Source of the DNA: Sphingosinicella sp. YJ22
GTDB lineage: Bacteria > Pseudomonadota > Alphaproteobacteria > Sphingomonadales > Sphingomonadaceae
NCBI RefSeq assembly: GCF_011320075.1
Contig: NZ_JAANPA010000002.1
Location: 112,765-176,764, forward strand
Reading direction: 5' to 3'
DNA: 64,000 bases
Shown here: in pieces, positions 44,621 through 53,623 of the stretch
Position numbering within the stretch: the stretch's first letter is position 1
Layout: every line of letters starts with the position of its first letter
Made by a program: the position numbers and the translations under genes
Notes under the pieces: generated by a model
Seen by the model: only the letters and a program-made list of their open reading frames with translations
Database searches by the model: none
What the model was told of the DNA's origin: nothing

Positions 44621-46849
44621 ATGGGCAAGAACGAGATCGAACCGAAGGGAGCCGGCGGCGTGTGGCCGATCGCCGAGCAGGCGCGCGTGGGAACGCCGCT
44701 GCACCCGCTCCAGGACCAGCCGGACTATGCGCTGGCCCCGGCGGGATCGGACATCAACCTCGCCATGCTGTGGAACGTCGTCTGGGCGTGGCGCTGGCTG
44801 ATCCTCGGCGCGATCGCCGCGGGCCTCGCCGGCGGCGTCATCGTGACCTTGCTGATGACTCCGACCTATCGCGCGACCGCCGTGCTGGAGCTGAACCCGC
44901 CGGTCGTCGAGGTGATGGAGAACCAGCAGCAGGTCCAGCGCGCGCAGAACGACCGCCAGTATCTCGAGACCCAATATGGCCTGCTCAAGAGCCGCGCGCT
45001 TGCCGAGCGGGTGAGCCAGGAGCTCAATCTCGCCTCCAACCCGGCCATGGTGTCGGAGGAGATGAGCCGCGACGTGCGCCAGCGCGTCGTCGTCAACGAG
45101 CTTCTGGGCAATCTCACCATCGATCCCAATCGCGAGAGCCGGCTGGTCCGGATCGCGTTTGAATCGGAGGACCCTCAGCTGTCGGCGCGGGTCGCCAACG
45201 GCTTTGCCGAGAGCTTCATCAATTCGAGCCTCGAGCGGCGCTACCAGGCCTCGTCCTATGCCCGCGACTTCCTGCAGCGGCAGATCGCCGCGGTGCGCCA
45301 GGAGCTCGAGAACAGCGAGCGCCAGCTCGTCGCCTATGCCCAACAGCAAGGCATCATCAACACCGCCAGCGCGGCCGCGGGAAGCGGCGGCGCCGGCACG
45401 ACATCCGACGCCAACTCGCCGACCGGCGACACGCTCGTCGCCCTGAACCGCGAACTGTCGGAGGCGACGGCGCGCCGGATCGCCGCCGAGCAGCGCTTCC
45501 GCCAGGGTCAGTCGACCGGCCCGACCGCCGAAGGGGTGGAGCGCACCTCCCAGCTGCGCAACCAGCTCGCGGTCCTGCGCGCCCAATATCAGGAGCAGCT
45601 CGCGATCTTCCAGCCGGACTATCCGGCGATGGTCCAGCTGCGCGCCCAGATCCAGGCGCTCGAGCAGGCGATCCAGAACGAGGCGGGCGCCGTCCGCACC
45701 GGCCGGGTCAACACCCTGCGCTCCGAATATCAGGCCGCGCTCGCCGAGGAGCGCGCGTTGCAGGCCCGCGTCGACCAGCTGCGCGGCGCGGTGCTCAACC
45801 TGCGCGGCCGCTCGATCCAGTACAACATCCTGCAGCGCGACGTGGACACCAACCGCGCGCTCTACGATGCCCTGCTGCAGCGCTACAAGGAGATCGGCGT
45901 CGCCGGCGGCATCGGTACCAGCCAAGCCTCGATCGTCGACCGCGCCGAAGTGCCCTCGGGGCCCTTCCGCCCGAACCTGATGATGAACGTGCTGATCGGT
46001 CTCGCGCTCGGCGCGATCACCGGCCTCGCGCTCGCGCTGCTGCTCGAGTTCATCAACGACACGATCAAGACCCCGGGCGACGTGCGCGAGAAGCTGCGCC
46101 TCGCTTTCCTCGGCGGCATTCCGGTCTCCAAGGGGAAGGCGGTGGACGAGCTGGGCGATGCCAGCACCGGCATAAGCGAAGCCTATTTCTCGGCGATGAC
46201 GTCGCTCCAGTTCACCACCGAAAGCGGGGCGCCCAAGGTCCTGCTGGTGACCTCGACGCGGCCGTCCGAGGGCAAGTCGACGACATCCTGGGCGCTGGCC
46301 TCGTCCTTCGCCCGGCTCGGCCGCAAGGTGCTGTTGATCGACGCCGACATGCGCAAGCCGGCCTTCGTCACAGGCGGCGAGAAGTCGGACGGCCTCGCCA
46401 ACCTGCTGACCAACCGCGACCCGCTCGCCGACCACGTCGTCAAGCCGGACGTCGAGGGCCTGTGGCTGCTGCCGTGCGGGCCGCTGCCGCCCAACCCGGC
46501 CGAACTGCTGTCGTCGCCGCGGCTCAAGGCGATCCTCGTTGAGGCGAGCGCGCAATATGACATGGTCATCGTCGACAGCCCGCCGATCCTCGGCCTCGCC
46601 GACACGCCGCTGCTGTCGTCGATCGCGAGCGGCACCTTGATGGTCATCGAGGCCGGCAAGACCCGCACCCGCGCCGCCACCGAAGCGCTCGGACGCCTGC
46701 GCCAGGCCGGCGCCAACGTCGTCGGTGCGGTGCTGACCCGCTACAAGCACGATCCGGCCGGCTACGGCTATTCCTACGAAGCCTATCGCTACAGCGCGGT
46801 CGAAGGTCGCGAACGCGAGATCCGGCTGATCGTGTCGAAGAATGGCTGA
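44621..46849 (+). CDS. Wzc-like polysaccharide co-polymerase and tyrosine autokinase
   Basis: A 742-residue inner-membrane protein that controls chain length and export. Two membrane helices (near residues 55-75 and 452-475) flank a Wzz domain with a long periplasmic coiled coil. The cytosolic BY-kinase domain has Walker A RPSEGKST (about residue 547), Walker A' LLIDADMRKP and Walker B MVIVDSPP. The C-terminal tyrosine cluster (YGYSYEAYRY, about residues 714-724) is the autophosphorylation site. Unlike Gram-positive systems, the two parts are fused. It overlaps the next gene by eight bases. Confidence 0.95.
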   Translation: MGKNEIEPKGAGGVWPIAEQARVGTPLHPLQDQPDYALAPAGSDINLAMLWNVVWAWRWLILGAIAAGLAGGVIVTLLMTPTYRATAVLELNPPVVEVMENQQQVQRAQNDRQYLETQYGLLKSRALAERVSQELNLASNPAMVSEEMSRDVRQRVVVNELLGNLTIDPNRESRLVRIAFESEDPQLSARVANGFAESFINSSLERRYQASSYARDFLQRQIAAVRQELENSERQLVAYAQQQGIINTASAAAGSGGAGTTSDANSPTGDTLVALNRELSEATARRIAAEQRFRQGQSTGPTAEGVERTSQLRNQLAVLRAQYQEQLAIFQPDYPAMVQLRAQIQALEQAIQNEAGAVRTGRVNTLRSEYQAALAEERALQARVDQLRGAVLNLRGRSIQYNILQRDVDTNRALYDALLQRYKEIGVAGGIGTSQASIVDRAEVPSGPFRPNLMMNVLIGLALGAITGLALALLLEFINDTIKTPGDVREKLRLAFLGGIPVSKGKAVDELGDASTGISEAYFSAMTSLQFTTESGAPKVLLVTSTRPSEGKSTTSWALASSFARLGRKVLLIDADMRKPAFVTGGEKSDGLANLLTNRDPLADHVVKPDVEGLWLLPCGPLPPNPAELLSSPRLKAILVEASAQYDMVIVDSPPILGLADTPLLSSIASGTLMVIEAGKTRTRAATEALGRLRQAGANVVGAVLTRYKHDPAGYGYSYEAYRYSAVEGREREIRLIVSKNG

Positions 46850-48065
46850 TGCGGGACGGCGCGCCCGCGGCGCGCTGTGGTGGGCGAGGCTGCTGGTCCT
46901 GATCGTCGCCGCCATCGGCGTCGGCTGGGTGGCGGTGAACGTCACGGCGATGCGTGCCTTCCCGTTGCGGACCGGCATTCCGCAGCGCCTCGACGCGAAC
47001 CATCCGGACATCGTGTTCCGTGAGGCGGCCGAGGCGCTGCTGAGCAACCGCGGGCGCCTTCCCGCGCAATTCTATCCTCGCATCGCCGAGGCCGCGAAGC
47101 GCGAGCCCTTGTCGGCCGAGCCCTACATGTTCTTCGCCATGCAGGCGCTAGAGCAGCAGGATCTCGCCCGTGCCGAGCGGCTGCTGACCGAGGCGCGCCG
47201 CCGCGACCCGCGCCTGCGCCTCGCCCGGCTCGCCCTGCTCGGAGTCTACCTTCAGACCAACCGCGTCGCCGAGGCGAGCGAGGAGATCGCGGTCATCGTC
47301 CGCCTCGTGCCGCGCGCCGAGCAGCTGCTGGTGCCCGAGCTGGCCCGGCTCGCCGCGGCGCCCGCCACCGCCGATGCGGTGGTCGCGGCGATCGGCGACG
47401 ACCCCCTGATGGCGGCGGTCATCGTTCGCCTCGCCCAGCAGAATCTCGACCCGGAGCACCTCCTGCGGCTCGCCGCGCGGCAGCCGCGCGCGGCCGGCGC
47501 GGCGGCAACCGGCTGGCAGGCGACCGTTCTGGACATGATGGTTCGCCGCGGCGAGGTGCGGCGCGCGCACCGGATCTGGCAGCGGCTGGTCGGGATTTCC
47601 GGCACTCCGCCGCTCGTCTATGACGCGCGGTTCGAGGGCCGGCCGGGGCCGGTGCCGTTCAACTGGGCGTTGAGCGGATCCGGCGCCGGGGTCGCGGAGC
47701 CCGCCGCGGGCGGCGCTCTCGACGTCGAATATTATGGCCGCGCCTCGGCCCCGCTCGCCAGCCAGCTGCTGGCGCTGCAGCCCGGCCGCTACCGCCTCGC
47801 CATGCGCGCGGAGGGCAGCGCGACCGGTGAGGGCAGCCGAATCGAATGGAATGTCGCATGCAGCGGCAGCGGCGCCGTCCTCGCGGCCGAGCCGCTGCGC
47901 GACATCACCTACAATCCTCGCGACGTCGCGGTCGAGTTCACGGTGCCGGCGAGCGGCTGCGAAGGCCAATGGCTGCGGCTGCAGGGCGTCGCCGCCGAAT
48001 TCCCGACCACCCAGGCGGTCAAGATCAGCGAACTGTCGCTCCAGCGCGCCGGAGGCGGCCAGTGA
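46842..48065 (+). CDS. TPR-like membrane-anchored protein of the exopolysaccharide operon
   Basis: A 407-residue protein of unrecognised family. One N-terminal membrane helix (WWARLLVLIVAAIGVGWVAV) is followed by helical, TPR-like pairs (residues about 50-230; for example RAERLLTEARRRDPRLRLARLALLGVYLQ) and a C-terminal beta-rich part with a Cys pair (NVACSGSG, ASGCEGQW) that could form a disulfide in the periplasm. It overlaps wzc-like and ligase genes on both sides, so it must be made with them. It may scaffold polymerase and export proteins; this is inference. Confidence 0.78.
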   Translation: MADAGRRARGALWWARLLVLIVAAIGVGWVAVNVTAMRAFPLRTGIPQRLDANHPDIVFREAAEALLSNRGRLPAQFYPRIAEAAKREPLSAEPYMFFAMQALEQQDLARAERLLTEARRRDPRLRLARLALLGVYLQTNRVAEASEEIAVIVRLVPRAEQLLVPELARLAAAPATADAVVAAIGDDPLMAAVIVRLAQQNLDPEHLLRLAARQPRAAGAAATGWQATVLDMMVRRGEVRRAHRIWQRLVGISGTPPLVYDARFEGRPGPVPFNWALSGSGAGVAEPAAGGALDVEYYGRASAPLASQLLALQPGRYRLAMRAEGSATGEGSRIEWNVACSGSGAVLAAEPLRDITYNPRDVAVEFTVPASGCEGQWLRLQGVAAEFPTTQAVKISELSLQRAGGGQ

Positions 48066-49441
48066 CCCTGCGTCATTTCATTGTGCCGGCCTATCTTCTG
48101 CTGTGCATCCTGCTCGGCGGCGCCAGCGCGGCGGGCTTCCTGCCCAATCTGGTGCTCCAGCTGCTGGCCTTGCCGATCATCGTCGCCGCGCTGATGACGT
48201 CGCGGAGCAATATGTCGCGTGCGGCGCGGGCCCTGCTGTGGCTCACCGCGGCGATGATCGCCCTCGCGCTCATTCAGCTGATCCCATTGCCCCCGGGCCT
48301 GTGGCGCGGGCTGCCGGGCCGCGAGCGGGTCGCCGAGGGTTTCGAGCTTCTCGGCCAGCCGGTGCCTTGGCTGCCGCTGTCGCTGAGGCCGGAGCGCGCC
48401 CTGGCGGGCCTGCTGTGGCTGCTCCCGGCGTTCGCGGTGTTGCTCGGAATCCTTCGGCTCGGCGCCTATCGCGCGCCCTACCTCGCCTGGGCGCTGATCG
48501 CGGTGACGGTGGCGGCGGTGATGGTCAGCGCGATGCAGCTGACCGGGGGGGCTCAGAGCCCGTTTTATTTCTACTCGGTGACGAACTGGGGACAGGGCGT
48601 CGGATTCTTCGCCAACAGCAACCACATGGCGACCCTGCTGCTTTGCGTGATCCCATTCCTTGCAGCGCTTCACGCCGAAGCGCTCGGCAACGGCGCTCAA
48701 TCGAGCTCGAAATCGATGCGGCGCTCGTCCGGGATCATCGTCATCATCGCCGGCGTCGGGATGATCATCCTCGTCGGCCTCGCCATCAACCAGTCGCTTG
48801 CCGGGCTCGGCCTGGCGGTGCCGGTGATCGGCGCCAGCATCCTGCTGGTCCGCTACCGCCGCAAGGCGCTGCCCGCCTGGGCGCCGGTGATCGGAACCGT
48901 CCTCACCATCGCAGCGGTGGCGGCGATCTTCGTCGCTCCGCTCGGCAGCGGCGCCTTCTCCGAAACCGCGCGGTCGAGCAGCGAATCCCGCGGCATGTCG
49001 GTCGCCATCACCGGCAACGCGGCGGTCGAGCATCTGCCGCTCGGCTCGGGCCTCGGCACCTTCGTCGACATCTACCGGACCCACGAAGACCATCGCGCGG
49101 TCGAGCCGCCCTATATGAACCACGCGCACAGCGACCTTGCCGAGATCGCGCTCGAGACCGGCGTGCCGGGGATCATCCTCGTCCTCCTCCTGCTCGCATG
49201 GTGGGGCCGCCGCGCCTGGACGATCTGGGGCGCCGGCCAAAAGCGGCCCGACCATTTCGCCCGCGCCGCGACCATCGCGGTCGCCGCGATCCTCGCCCAC
49301 AGCCTCGTCGACTATCCGCTGCGCACCGCCGCCATCTCGGTGCTCTTTGCGATCTGCCTCGCCCTGATGGCCGAGCCGCGTCCCGTGGTGCGAGCCGCGG
49401 CGGATCGGCACGAAGAGGGCCTGCGCCACCTCAGCGCCTGA
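48062..49441 (+). CDS. O-antigen ligase/Wzy-like membrane protein
   Basis: A 459-residue polytopic protein with about ten to twelve hydrophobic helices and a central periplasmic loop carrying the ligase-family signature (GQGVGFFANSNHMATLL, later GSGLGTFVDIY and MNHAHSDLAEIALETGVPG). The family includes polymerases and ligases of exopolysaccharide chains; in this context a polymerase (Wzy) is more likely. The GTG at 48062 overlaps the previous stop as GTGA. It closes the Wza-Wzc-TPR-Wzy block. Confidence 0.9.
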   Translation: MTLRHFIVPAYLLLCILLGGASAAGFLPNLVLQLLALPIIVAALMTSRSNMSRAARALLWLTAAMIALALIQLIPLPPGLWRGLPGRERVAEGFELLGQPVPWLPLSLRPERALAGLLWLLPAFAVLLGILRLGAYRAPYLAWALIAVTVAAVMVSAMQLTGGAQSPFYFYSVTNWGQGVGFFANSNHMATLLLCVIPFLAALHAEALGNGAQSSSKSMRRSSGIIVIIAGVGMIILVGLAINQSLAGLGLAVPVIGASILLVRYRRKALPAWAPVIGTVLTIAAVAAIFVAPLGSGAFSETARSSSESRGMSVAITGNAAVEHLPLGSGLGTFVDIYRTHEDHRAVEPPYMNHAHSDLAEIALETGVPGIILVLLLLAWWGRRAWTIWGAGQKRPDHFARAATIAVAAILAHSLVDYPLRTAAISVLFAICLALMAEPRPVVRAAADRHEEGLRHLSA

Positions 49442-49492
49442 GCCTCGACGGGCAGAGGCCAGCCCACTAAGCAGGGCTGCGGCGGGACGAGC

Positions 49493-50791
49493 ATGAACTG
49501 GACCGATTATTTCAAACACTTCCTGGTCCTGTTCTCGGGATCGGCGCTCGCCCAGGCGATAAACCTGCTGAGCTACCCGCTCCTCGCCCGGCTCTATTCG
49601 CCGGCGGAATACGGGCTCTTCGCGCTGTTCATCGCGATCTGCGCCATCCCCGCGGCGCTCGCCTGCGCGCGCTTCGACGTCATCATCCCGACCGTTCGCG
49701 GGGCATCCCGCTTCGCGGTGCTCTGGGTCTGTCTCACGGCGGCGCTGCTGACGGCGACGGTGACGACCGCGCTGGTCGGACTGTATTTCCTGGTCTGGAA
49801 TAGCAGCCAGCCGGCCTATGTCGCGTTCCTGGCCGGCGGAGCGGTGTTCCTCGCCGGCTTCTGCTCGTCCTCGTCGATGCTGCTGATGAGGCACGACCGC
49901 TATGTCGCTTCCTCGCGCGCCGTCGTCGTCAGGACCGCCATAACCGTCGCTGCGCAGGTCGGACTCGCGGTCGCGGTCGGGGGCGCAGCGGGGCTGATCC
50001 TGGGTTATTGCATCGGCTTCCTGGCCCAGGCCGTCGCTCTCGCGCTTGCGGCGCGCGGTCTTGGCTGGCGGCGGCCGCGGGTACGGCAGATGAAGGCGAT
50101 CTTCCAGCGCTACCGGAGGCAGATCGCGATAGATGTGCCCGGAACCGTGATCGGTGCGGGGTCCGCTCAGCTCCTGAGCGTCTTCCTGGTCGCACTGCAC
50201 GGGCCGCGCGCGGCCGGCGTCTATGCGATGGCAAGCCGAATCACGATCGTCCCGATGGAATTGTTCAGCACCTCGCTGTCGCAGGTCTTCTTCCAGAAGG
50301 CGGCGCGCGCCCAGGAGGCGACCGGCTCCTTCTGGGGTCAGATGAAGCTCAACCTCGCCCTGATGGCGGTCGTGACCGGCGCCGTGGTCGTCGCGATCTG
50401 GCTGTTCGCGCGCGCCGTCGTCGACATCTATCTGGGGGCGGAATGGGCGCTCGTCGGAGACGTGCTGATCATTCTTGCGCCCATGCTCGCGCTTCGCAGC
50501 ATCGCGGTGTCGGTGGCGACGGCGGTGTTCATCATCAAGCGGCCGGCCTGGCTGTTCATGCACAACCTTGCGGCTGCGCTGGCGCAAGGCGCCGCCTTTG
50601 CGTTCGCCTTGTGGGGCGGCCTCGACATGCGCTCGTTCCTGATGGTCGCGGCGACCCTGATGGCGATCGAGTCCGCCTCGTTCATCCTCATCCTCGTCGT
50701 GGCTGCGCGCCGCCGGCATCTCGGGCGCGCCGCGCCCGTCGACCCCGCCGATCGTGCCGCGGCCTTGGCGACTGCTCCCGATGCAGGTTAG
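49493..50791 (+). CDS. polysaccharide flippase, Wzx-like (copy 1)
   Basis: A 432-residue membrane protein of the MOP/Wzx superfamily that moves lipid-linked repeat units across the inner membrane. About twelve hydrophobic helices are present; LLSYPLLARLYSPAEYGLFALFIAI is the typical first helix pair, and LARLYSPAEYG is a family hallmark. A second flippase lies at 60209, which suggests two different repeat units or a composite locus. A 30-base gap follows to the acyltransferase. The tail after residue 410 is low-complexity. Confidence 0.9.
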   Translation: MNWTDYFKHFLVLFSGSALAQAINLLSYPLLARLYSPAEYGLFALFIAICAIPAALACARFDVIIPTVRGASRFAVLWVCLTAALLTATVTTALVGLYFLVWNSSQPAYVAFLAGGAVFLAGFCSSSSMLLMRHDRYVASSRAVVVRTAITVAAQVGLAVAVGGAAGLILGYCIGFLAQAVALALAARGLGWRRPRVRQMKAIFQRYRRQIAIDVPGTVIGAGSAQLLSVFLVALHGPRAAGVYAMASRITIVPMELFSTSLSQVFFQKAARAQEATGSFWGQMKLNLALMAVVTGAVVVAIWLFARAVVDIYLGAEWALVGDVLIILAPMLALRSIAVSVATAVFIIKRPAWLFMHNLAAALAQGAAFAFALWGGLDMRSFLMVAATLMAIESASFILILVVAARRRHLGRAAPVDPADRAAALATAPDAG

Positions 50792-50820
50792 GTTGTGATC
50801 AGGTCCCGCTCGTGAGGCAG

Positions 50821-51342
50821 ATGTTGTCGAAATTCGCCGCCCGCCTCTGCTTCTTCCTCTACCTCTGCATCATGAGGAAGGAGCTCCCGATCTATGTGCG
50901 GATCAGGAGGCGCCTGTTGAATGTCATGCTGGGGCGGAAGCATGTCGGCCTGCTGGTGTTCCCGGACGTCCATCTCGGCGACTGGCGGCACCTCAAGATC
51001 GGCGATCACGTCAGCATCAACCGCGGCTGCAACTTCTCCTGCCTGGGCGGCATCGAGATCGGGGACTATGTGTCCATCGCGCACGGCACCTCGCTCATCA
51101 GCACCGAACATGAATATCGCGACCCCAGCCTGCCGATCAAAGCGCAGCCGGTTTCGCTTCATCCGATCGCGGTCGGGTCCAATGTTTGGATCGGAGCCCA
51201 GGTCTGCATCCTGGGCGGCGTGAAGATCGCCGAGGGCAGCATCGTCGCCGCCGGCGCGGTCGTGACCAAGTCGGTTACCGAGCCCAACTCGATCGTCGGA
51301 GGCATCCCGGCGCGATTCATCAAGTCCCGGTTCGGGGATTGA
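50821..51342 (+). CDS. hexapeptide-repeat acyltransferase (WcaF/LbH type)
   Basis: A 173-residue left-handed beta-helix acyltransferase, likely to add acetyl groups to a sugar of the exopolysaccharide. Hexapeptide repeats run from LKIGDHVSINRGC to IVAAGAVVTKSV, and the terminal GIPARFIKSRFG is typical. The N-terminal hydrophobic region (LCFFLYLCIMRK) may contact the membrane. The catalytic His is expected in the STEHEYRDPSLPIK loop. It is followed four bases later by the first glycosyltransferase gene. Confidence 0.88.
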   Translation: MLSKFAARLCFFLYLCIMRKELPIYVRIRRRLLNVMLGRKHVGLLVFPDVHLGDWRHLKIGDHVSINRGCNFSCLGGIEIGDYVSIAHGTSLISTEHEYRDPSLPIKAQPVSLHPIAVGSNVWIGAQVCILGGVKIAEGSIVAAGAVVTKSVTEPNSIVGGIPARFIKSRFGD

Positions 51343-51346
51343 TGGC

Positions 51347-52645
51347 ATGGCGGAAGCAGTGAACGTCTCCCCAACGGGGGTTGAGCAACGTGACGACGGC
51401 GCGGCGAAGAAGCTGCTCGTCATCGACACCACCTACACGATGGAGGCGATCAAGGTCCGCGGGATCGAGGATTCCGTCACCTGCCGCGACCTTGACGGGT
51501 TCTTCAGCCATGTTTGGAGCGTCCACCCGGTCGCCACGCTCACGACGTCGAATGAGTGGACGGCGCCCGTCGGCAAGCCGGTCCACTACAGGCTGAATGA
51601 CCGCCATACCTTCGTCGAGGGCAAAGTCGGGCGCTTCGCGAAGCTCCGCCGCCTGTTCGTACCCAACTTCCTGCTGGCCCAGATCGGGTTGATGTGGTGG
51701 CTCCTGCGGTTGATCCGGCGGGAACGGGTCGCGGTGATCCGCGCGGGGGACCCGCTCTACACGGGTCTCGTCTCATGGGCCCTCGCGAGGCTGACCGGCA
51801 TCCCCTTCGTGGTGCGCGTCGGCGGCAATCACGACAAATTCTACGAGGAGACCGGCCAGGCGATGATGCCGCGGCTGTTCAGGCGGCGATCGGTCGAGAA
51901 GCGGGTCGAGCGGTTCGTGTTCCGCCGTGCCGACCTCGCTGCCGGGGCCAACCAGGACAATCTCAATTTTGCCCTGGCCAATGGCGCGGTGCCCGATCGC
52001 GCCACGGTGTTTCGCTACGGCAACCTCATCGACCGCCGCCATTTCGTCGAGCCGGAGAGGCGCGACGGCGGCGCCGACGCCTGCGCCCGGCTCGGTGTCG
52101 AGCCGGGAGGTTTCCTGCTCTACATCGGGCGGCTCGAGCCGGTGAAGCGGCCGCAGGACGTGGTTCGAGTCCTCGGCCACCTCCATGGCCAAGGCCACAA
52201 GCTCAAGGCGCTGTTCCTCGGCGACGGGACGATGAAAGGCGAGATGGCCGCGCTGGGCGAGGAGCTCGGCGTCGGTGCCGACATGATCTTCGCCGGCAGC
52301 GTCGACCAGGGCATCCTCGCCCAACTGATCCCGCAATGCGCCGCGGTCGTGTCGCCGCATACCGGCCGAGCGCTGTCGGAGGCGGCCCTCGGCGGCGCTC
52401 CGATCGCGGCCTATGACATCGACTGGCAGGGCGAGCTGATCAAAAGCCAGGTGACCGGGGAGCTGGTGCCCTATGGTGACGCGCCGGCACTCGCCGAGGC
52501 GACCGCGCGCTTCGTCTCCGACAAGGCCTATGCGGAGCGTATGGGGGAAGCGGCCCGCGCCGCCGCTCTCGAGATGCTCGATCCGGACATGCTCGATGAG
52601 CATGAGCGGTCGATGTATCGGAAGCTGCTCGCGAAGAGCCGGTAG
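51347..52645 (+). CDS. GT4-family glycosyltransferase (paralogue 1)
   Basis: A 432-residue retaining glycosyltransferase with the GT-B fold. The C-terminal nucleotide-sugar domain has LYIGRLEPVKRPQDVV and LFLGDGTMKGEM, and the glutamate-rich donor site falls in HTGRALSEAALGG. The N-terminal LLVIDTTYTMEAI and CRDLDGFFSHVWSVHP are shared with the gene at 56064, so the two are paralogues. It probably transfers one sugar of the repeat unit. The first 20 residues are not conserved with the paralogue, so a later start is possible. Confidence 0.9.
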   Translation: MAEAVNVSPTGVEQRDDGAAKKLLVIDTTYTMEAIKVRGIEDSVTCRDLDGFFSHVWSVHPVATLTTSNEWTAPVGKPVHYRLNDRHTFVEGKVGRFAKLRRLFVPNFLLAQIGLMWWLLRLIRRERVAVIRAGDPLYTGLVSWALARLTGIPFVVRVGGNHDKFYEETGQAMMPRLFRRRSVEKRVERFVFRRADLAAGANQDNLNFALANGAVPDRATVFRYGNLIDRRHFVEPERRDGGADACARLGVEPGGFLLYIGRLEPVKRPQDVVRVLGHLHGQGHKLKALFLGDGTMKGEMAALGEELGVGADMIFAGSVDQGILAQLIPQCAAVVSPHTGRALSEAALGGAPIAAYDIDWQGELIKSQVTGELVPYGDAPALAEATARFVSDKAYAERMGEAARAAALEMLDPDMLDEHERSMYRKLLAKSR

Positions 52646-52662
52646 CGGCAGCGCGCCGGCGA

Positions 52663-53529
52663 TCAGGCTGTCTTGGCGGTCGCCAGCTCGCTTGGGTCGA
52701 TCAGCGCCGGATTGTAGGCGTTGATCTGGTCGGTGACCTCGGCCAGCTGGCTTTCGCGCGGGACGATCACGAAACCGTTTTCCTCGACGAACTGGCGGAC
52801 GATCTCCTTGGTCTTGAAGAAGTCGTTGCCGGTCCTCGCGAACTTGAAGTCGTGGCAGCTGATGCACATCACCGCGATCTTCCCGAGCGCCTTGCCGAAG
52901 CCCTGGATCGCCAGGCGCTCAGCGCCCTCGATGTTCATCTTCAGGAAGTCGATCCGCTCGATCCCTTCGGACTCGCACAGCGCCTCGAGCGTGGTGGCCT
53001 CGACCGACACGCCCTTGCCCTGCTCGACGAGCGCGTTGCCGAGCAGCTCGTCCATATTGTCCTCGATGTAGACCGTCTCCTTCTTGTCCGAGAGGGCGAG
53101 GTTGAGGACCTTCGTCGACCTGCGGCCGCCCAGGGCCACGGACCTCTCAAGGTAGCGGCAGATGCCCGGGTGGGCCTCGATCGCGATGACCCGCCCGTTG
53201 GGCTCGACCCGCTTGGAATAATAGAGGCTTTCGGCGCCGAGGCCGGCGCCCACATCGACGATGGTATGGCCCGGCTTGGGCTCGTAGAGGAAGCCCCAGA
53301 GGAAGCGGTTTCGCGCCTCGCCGATGTCGTATGAGCGCATGCGCGGCTGCGGCTCGACGACCAGCCCTTCGTCGAAGCGGTGGATCCAGCCATTATCGTA
53401 GCGGATGCTCCGGACCCCGTCGGGCAGGGGGCGCGCCGCGAGCGGCAGCAAGCCCGAAACCAGCCAGCGGGTGCCGCGGCGGTCGAGAAGCAGGGTCACC
53501 CGCCTTGCCATATTCCAGACTGAACTCAC
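52663..53529 (-). CDS. FkbM family methyltransferase
   Basis: A 288-residue S-adenosylmethionine-dependent O-methyltransferase, probably for a sugar hydroxyl. The SAM-binding motif is HTIVDVGAGLGAESLYYS, the acidic loop VIAIEAHPG, and the FkbM signature IDFLKMNIEGAERLAIQG. It lies on the strand opposite to the glycosyltransferases around it, with only 17 bases to the end of paralogue 1. The start is a GTG at 53529; an ATG at 53511 is an alternative. Confidence 0.88.
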   Translation of the reverse strand: MSSVWNMARRVTLLLDRRGTRWLVSGLLPLAARPLPDGVRSIRYDNGWIHRFDEGLVVEPQPRMRSYDIGEARNRFLWGFLYEPKPGHTIVDVGAGLGAESLYYSKRVEPNGRVIAIEAHPGICRYLERSVALGGRRSTKVLNLALSDKKETVYIEDNMDELLGNALVEQGKGVSVEATTLEALCESEGIERIDFLKMNIEGAERLAIQGFGKALGKIAVMCISCHDFKFARTGNDFFKTKEIVRQFVEENGFVIVPRESQLAEVTDQINAYNPALIDPSELATAKTA

Positions 53530-53623
53530 GATTGCCCCGCTTTGCTTGTCCCGGCCCGGTTACTTGCGTGCCAGATCGCTGACAAGGCGCAACAATTAGC
53601 CTCGCTTGGCGGGCGGCTGCGGC

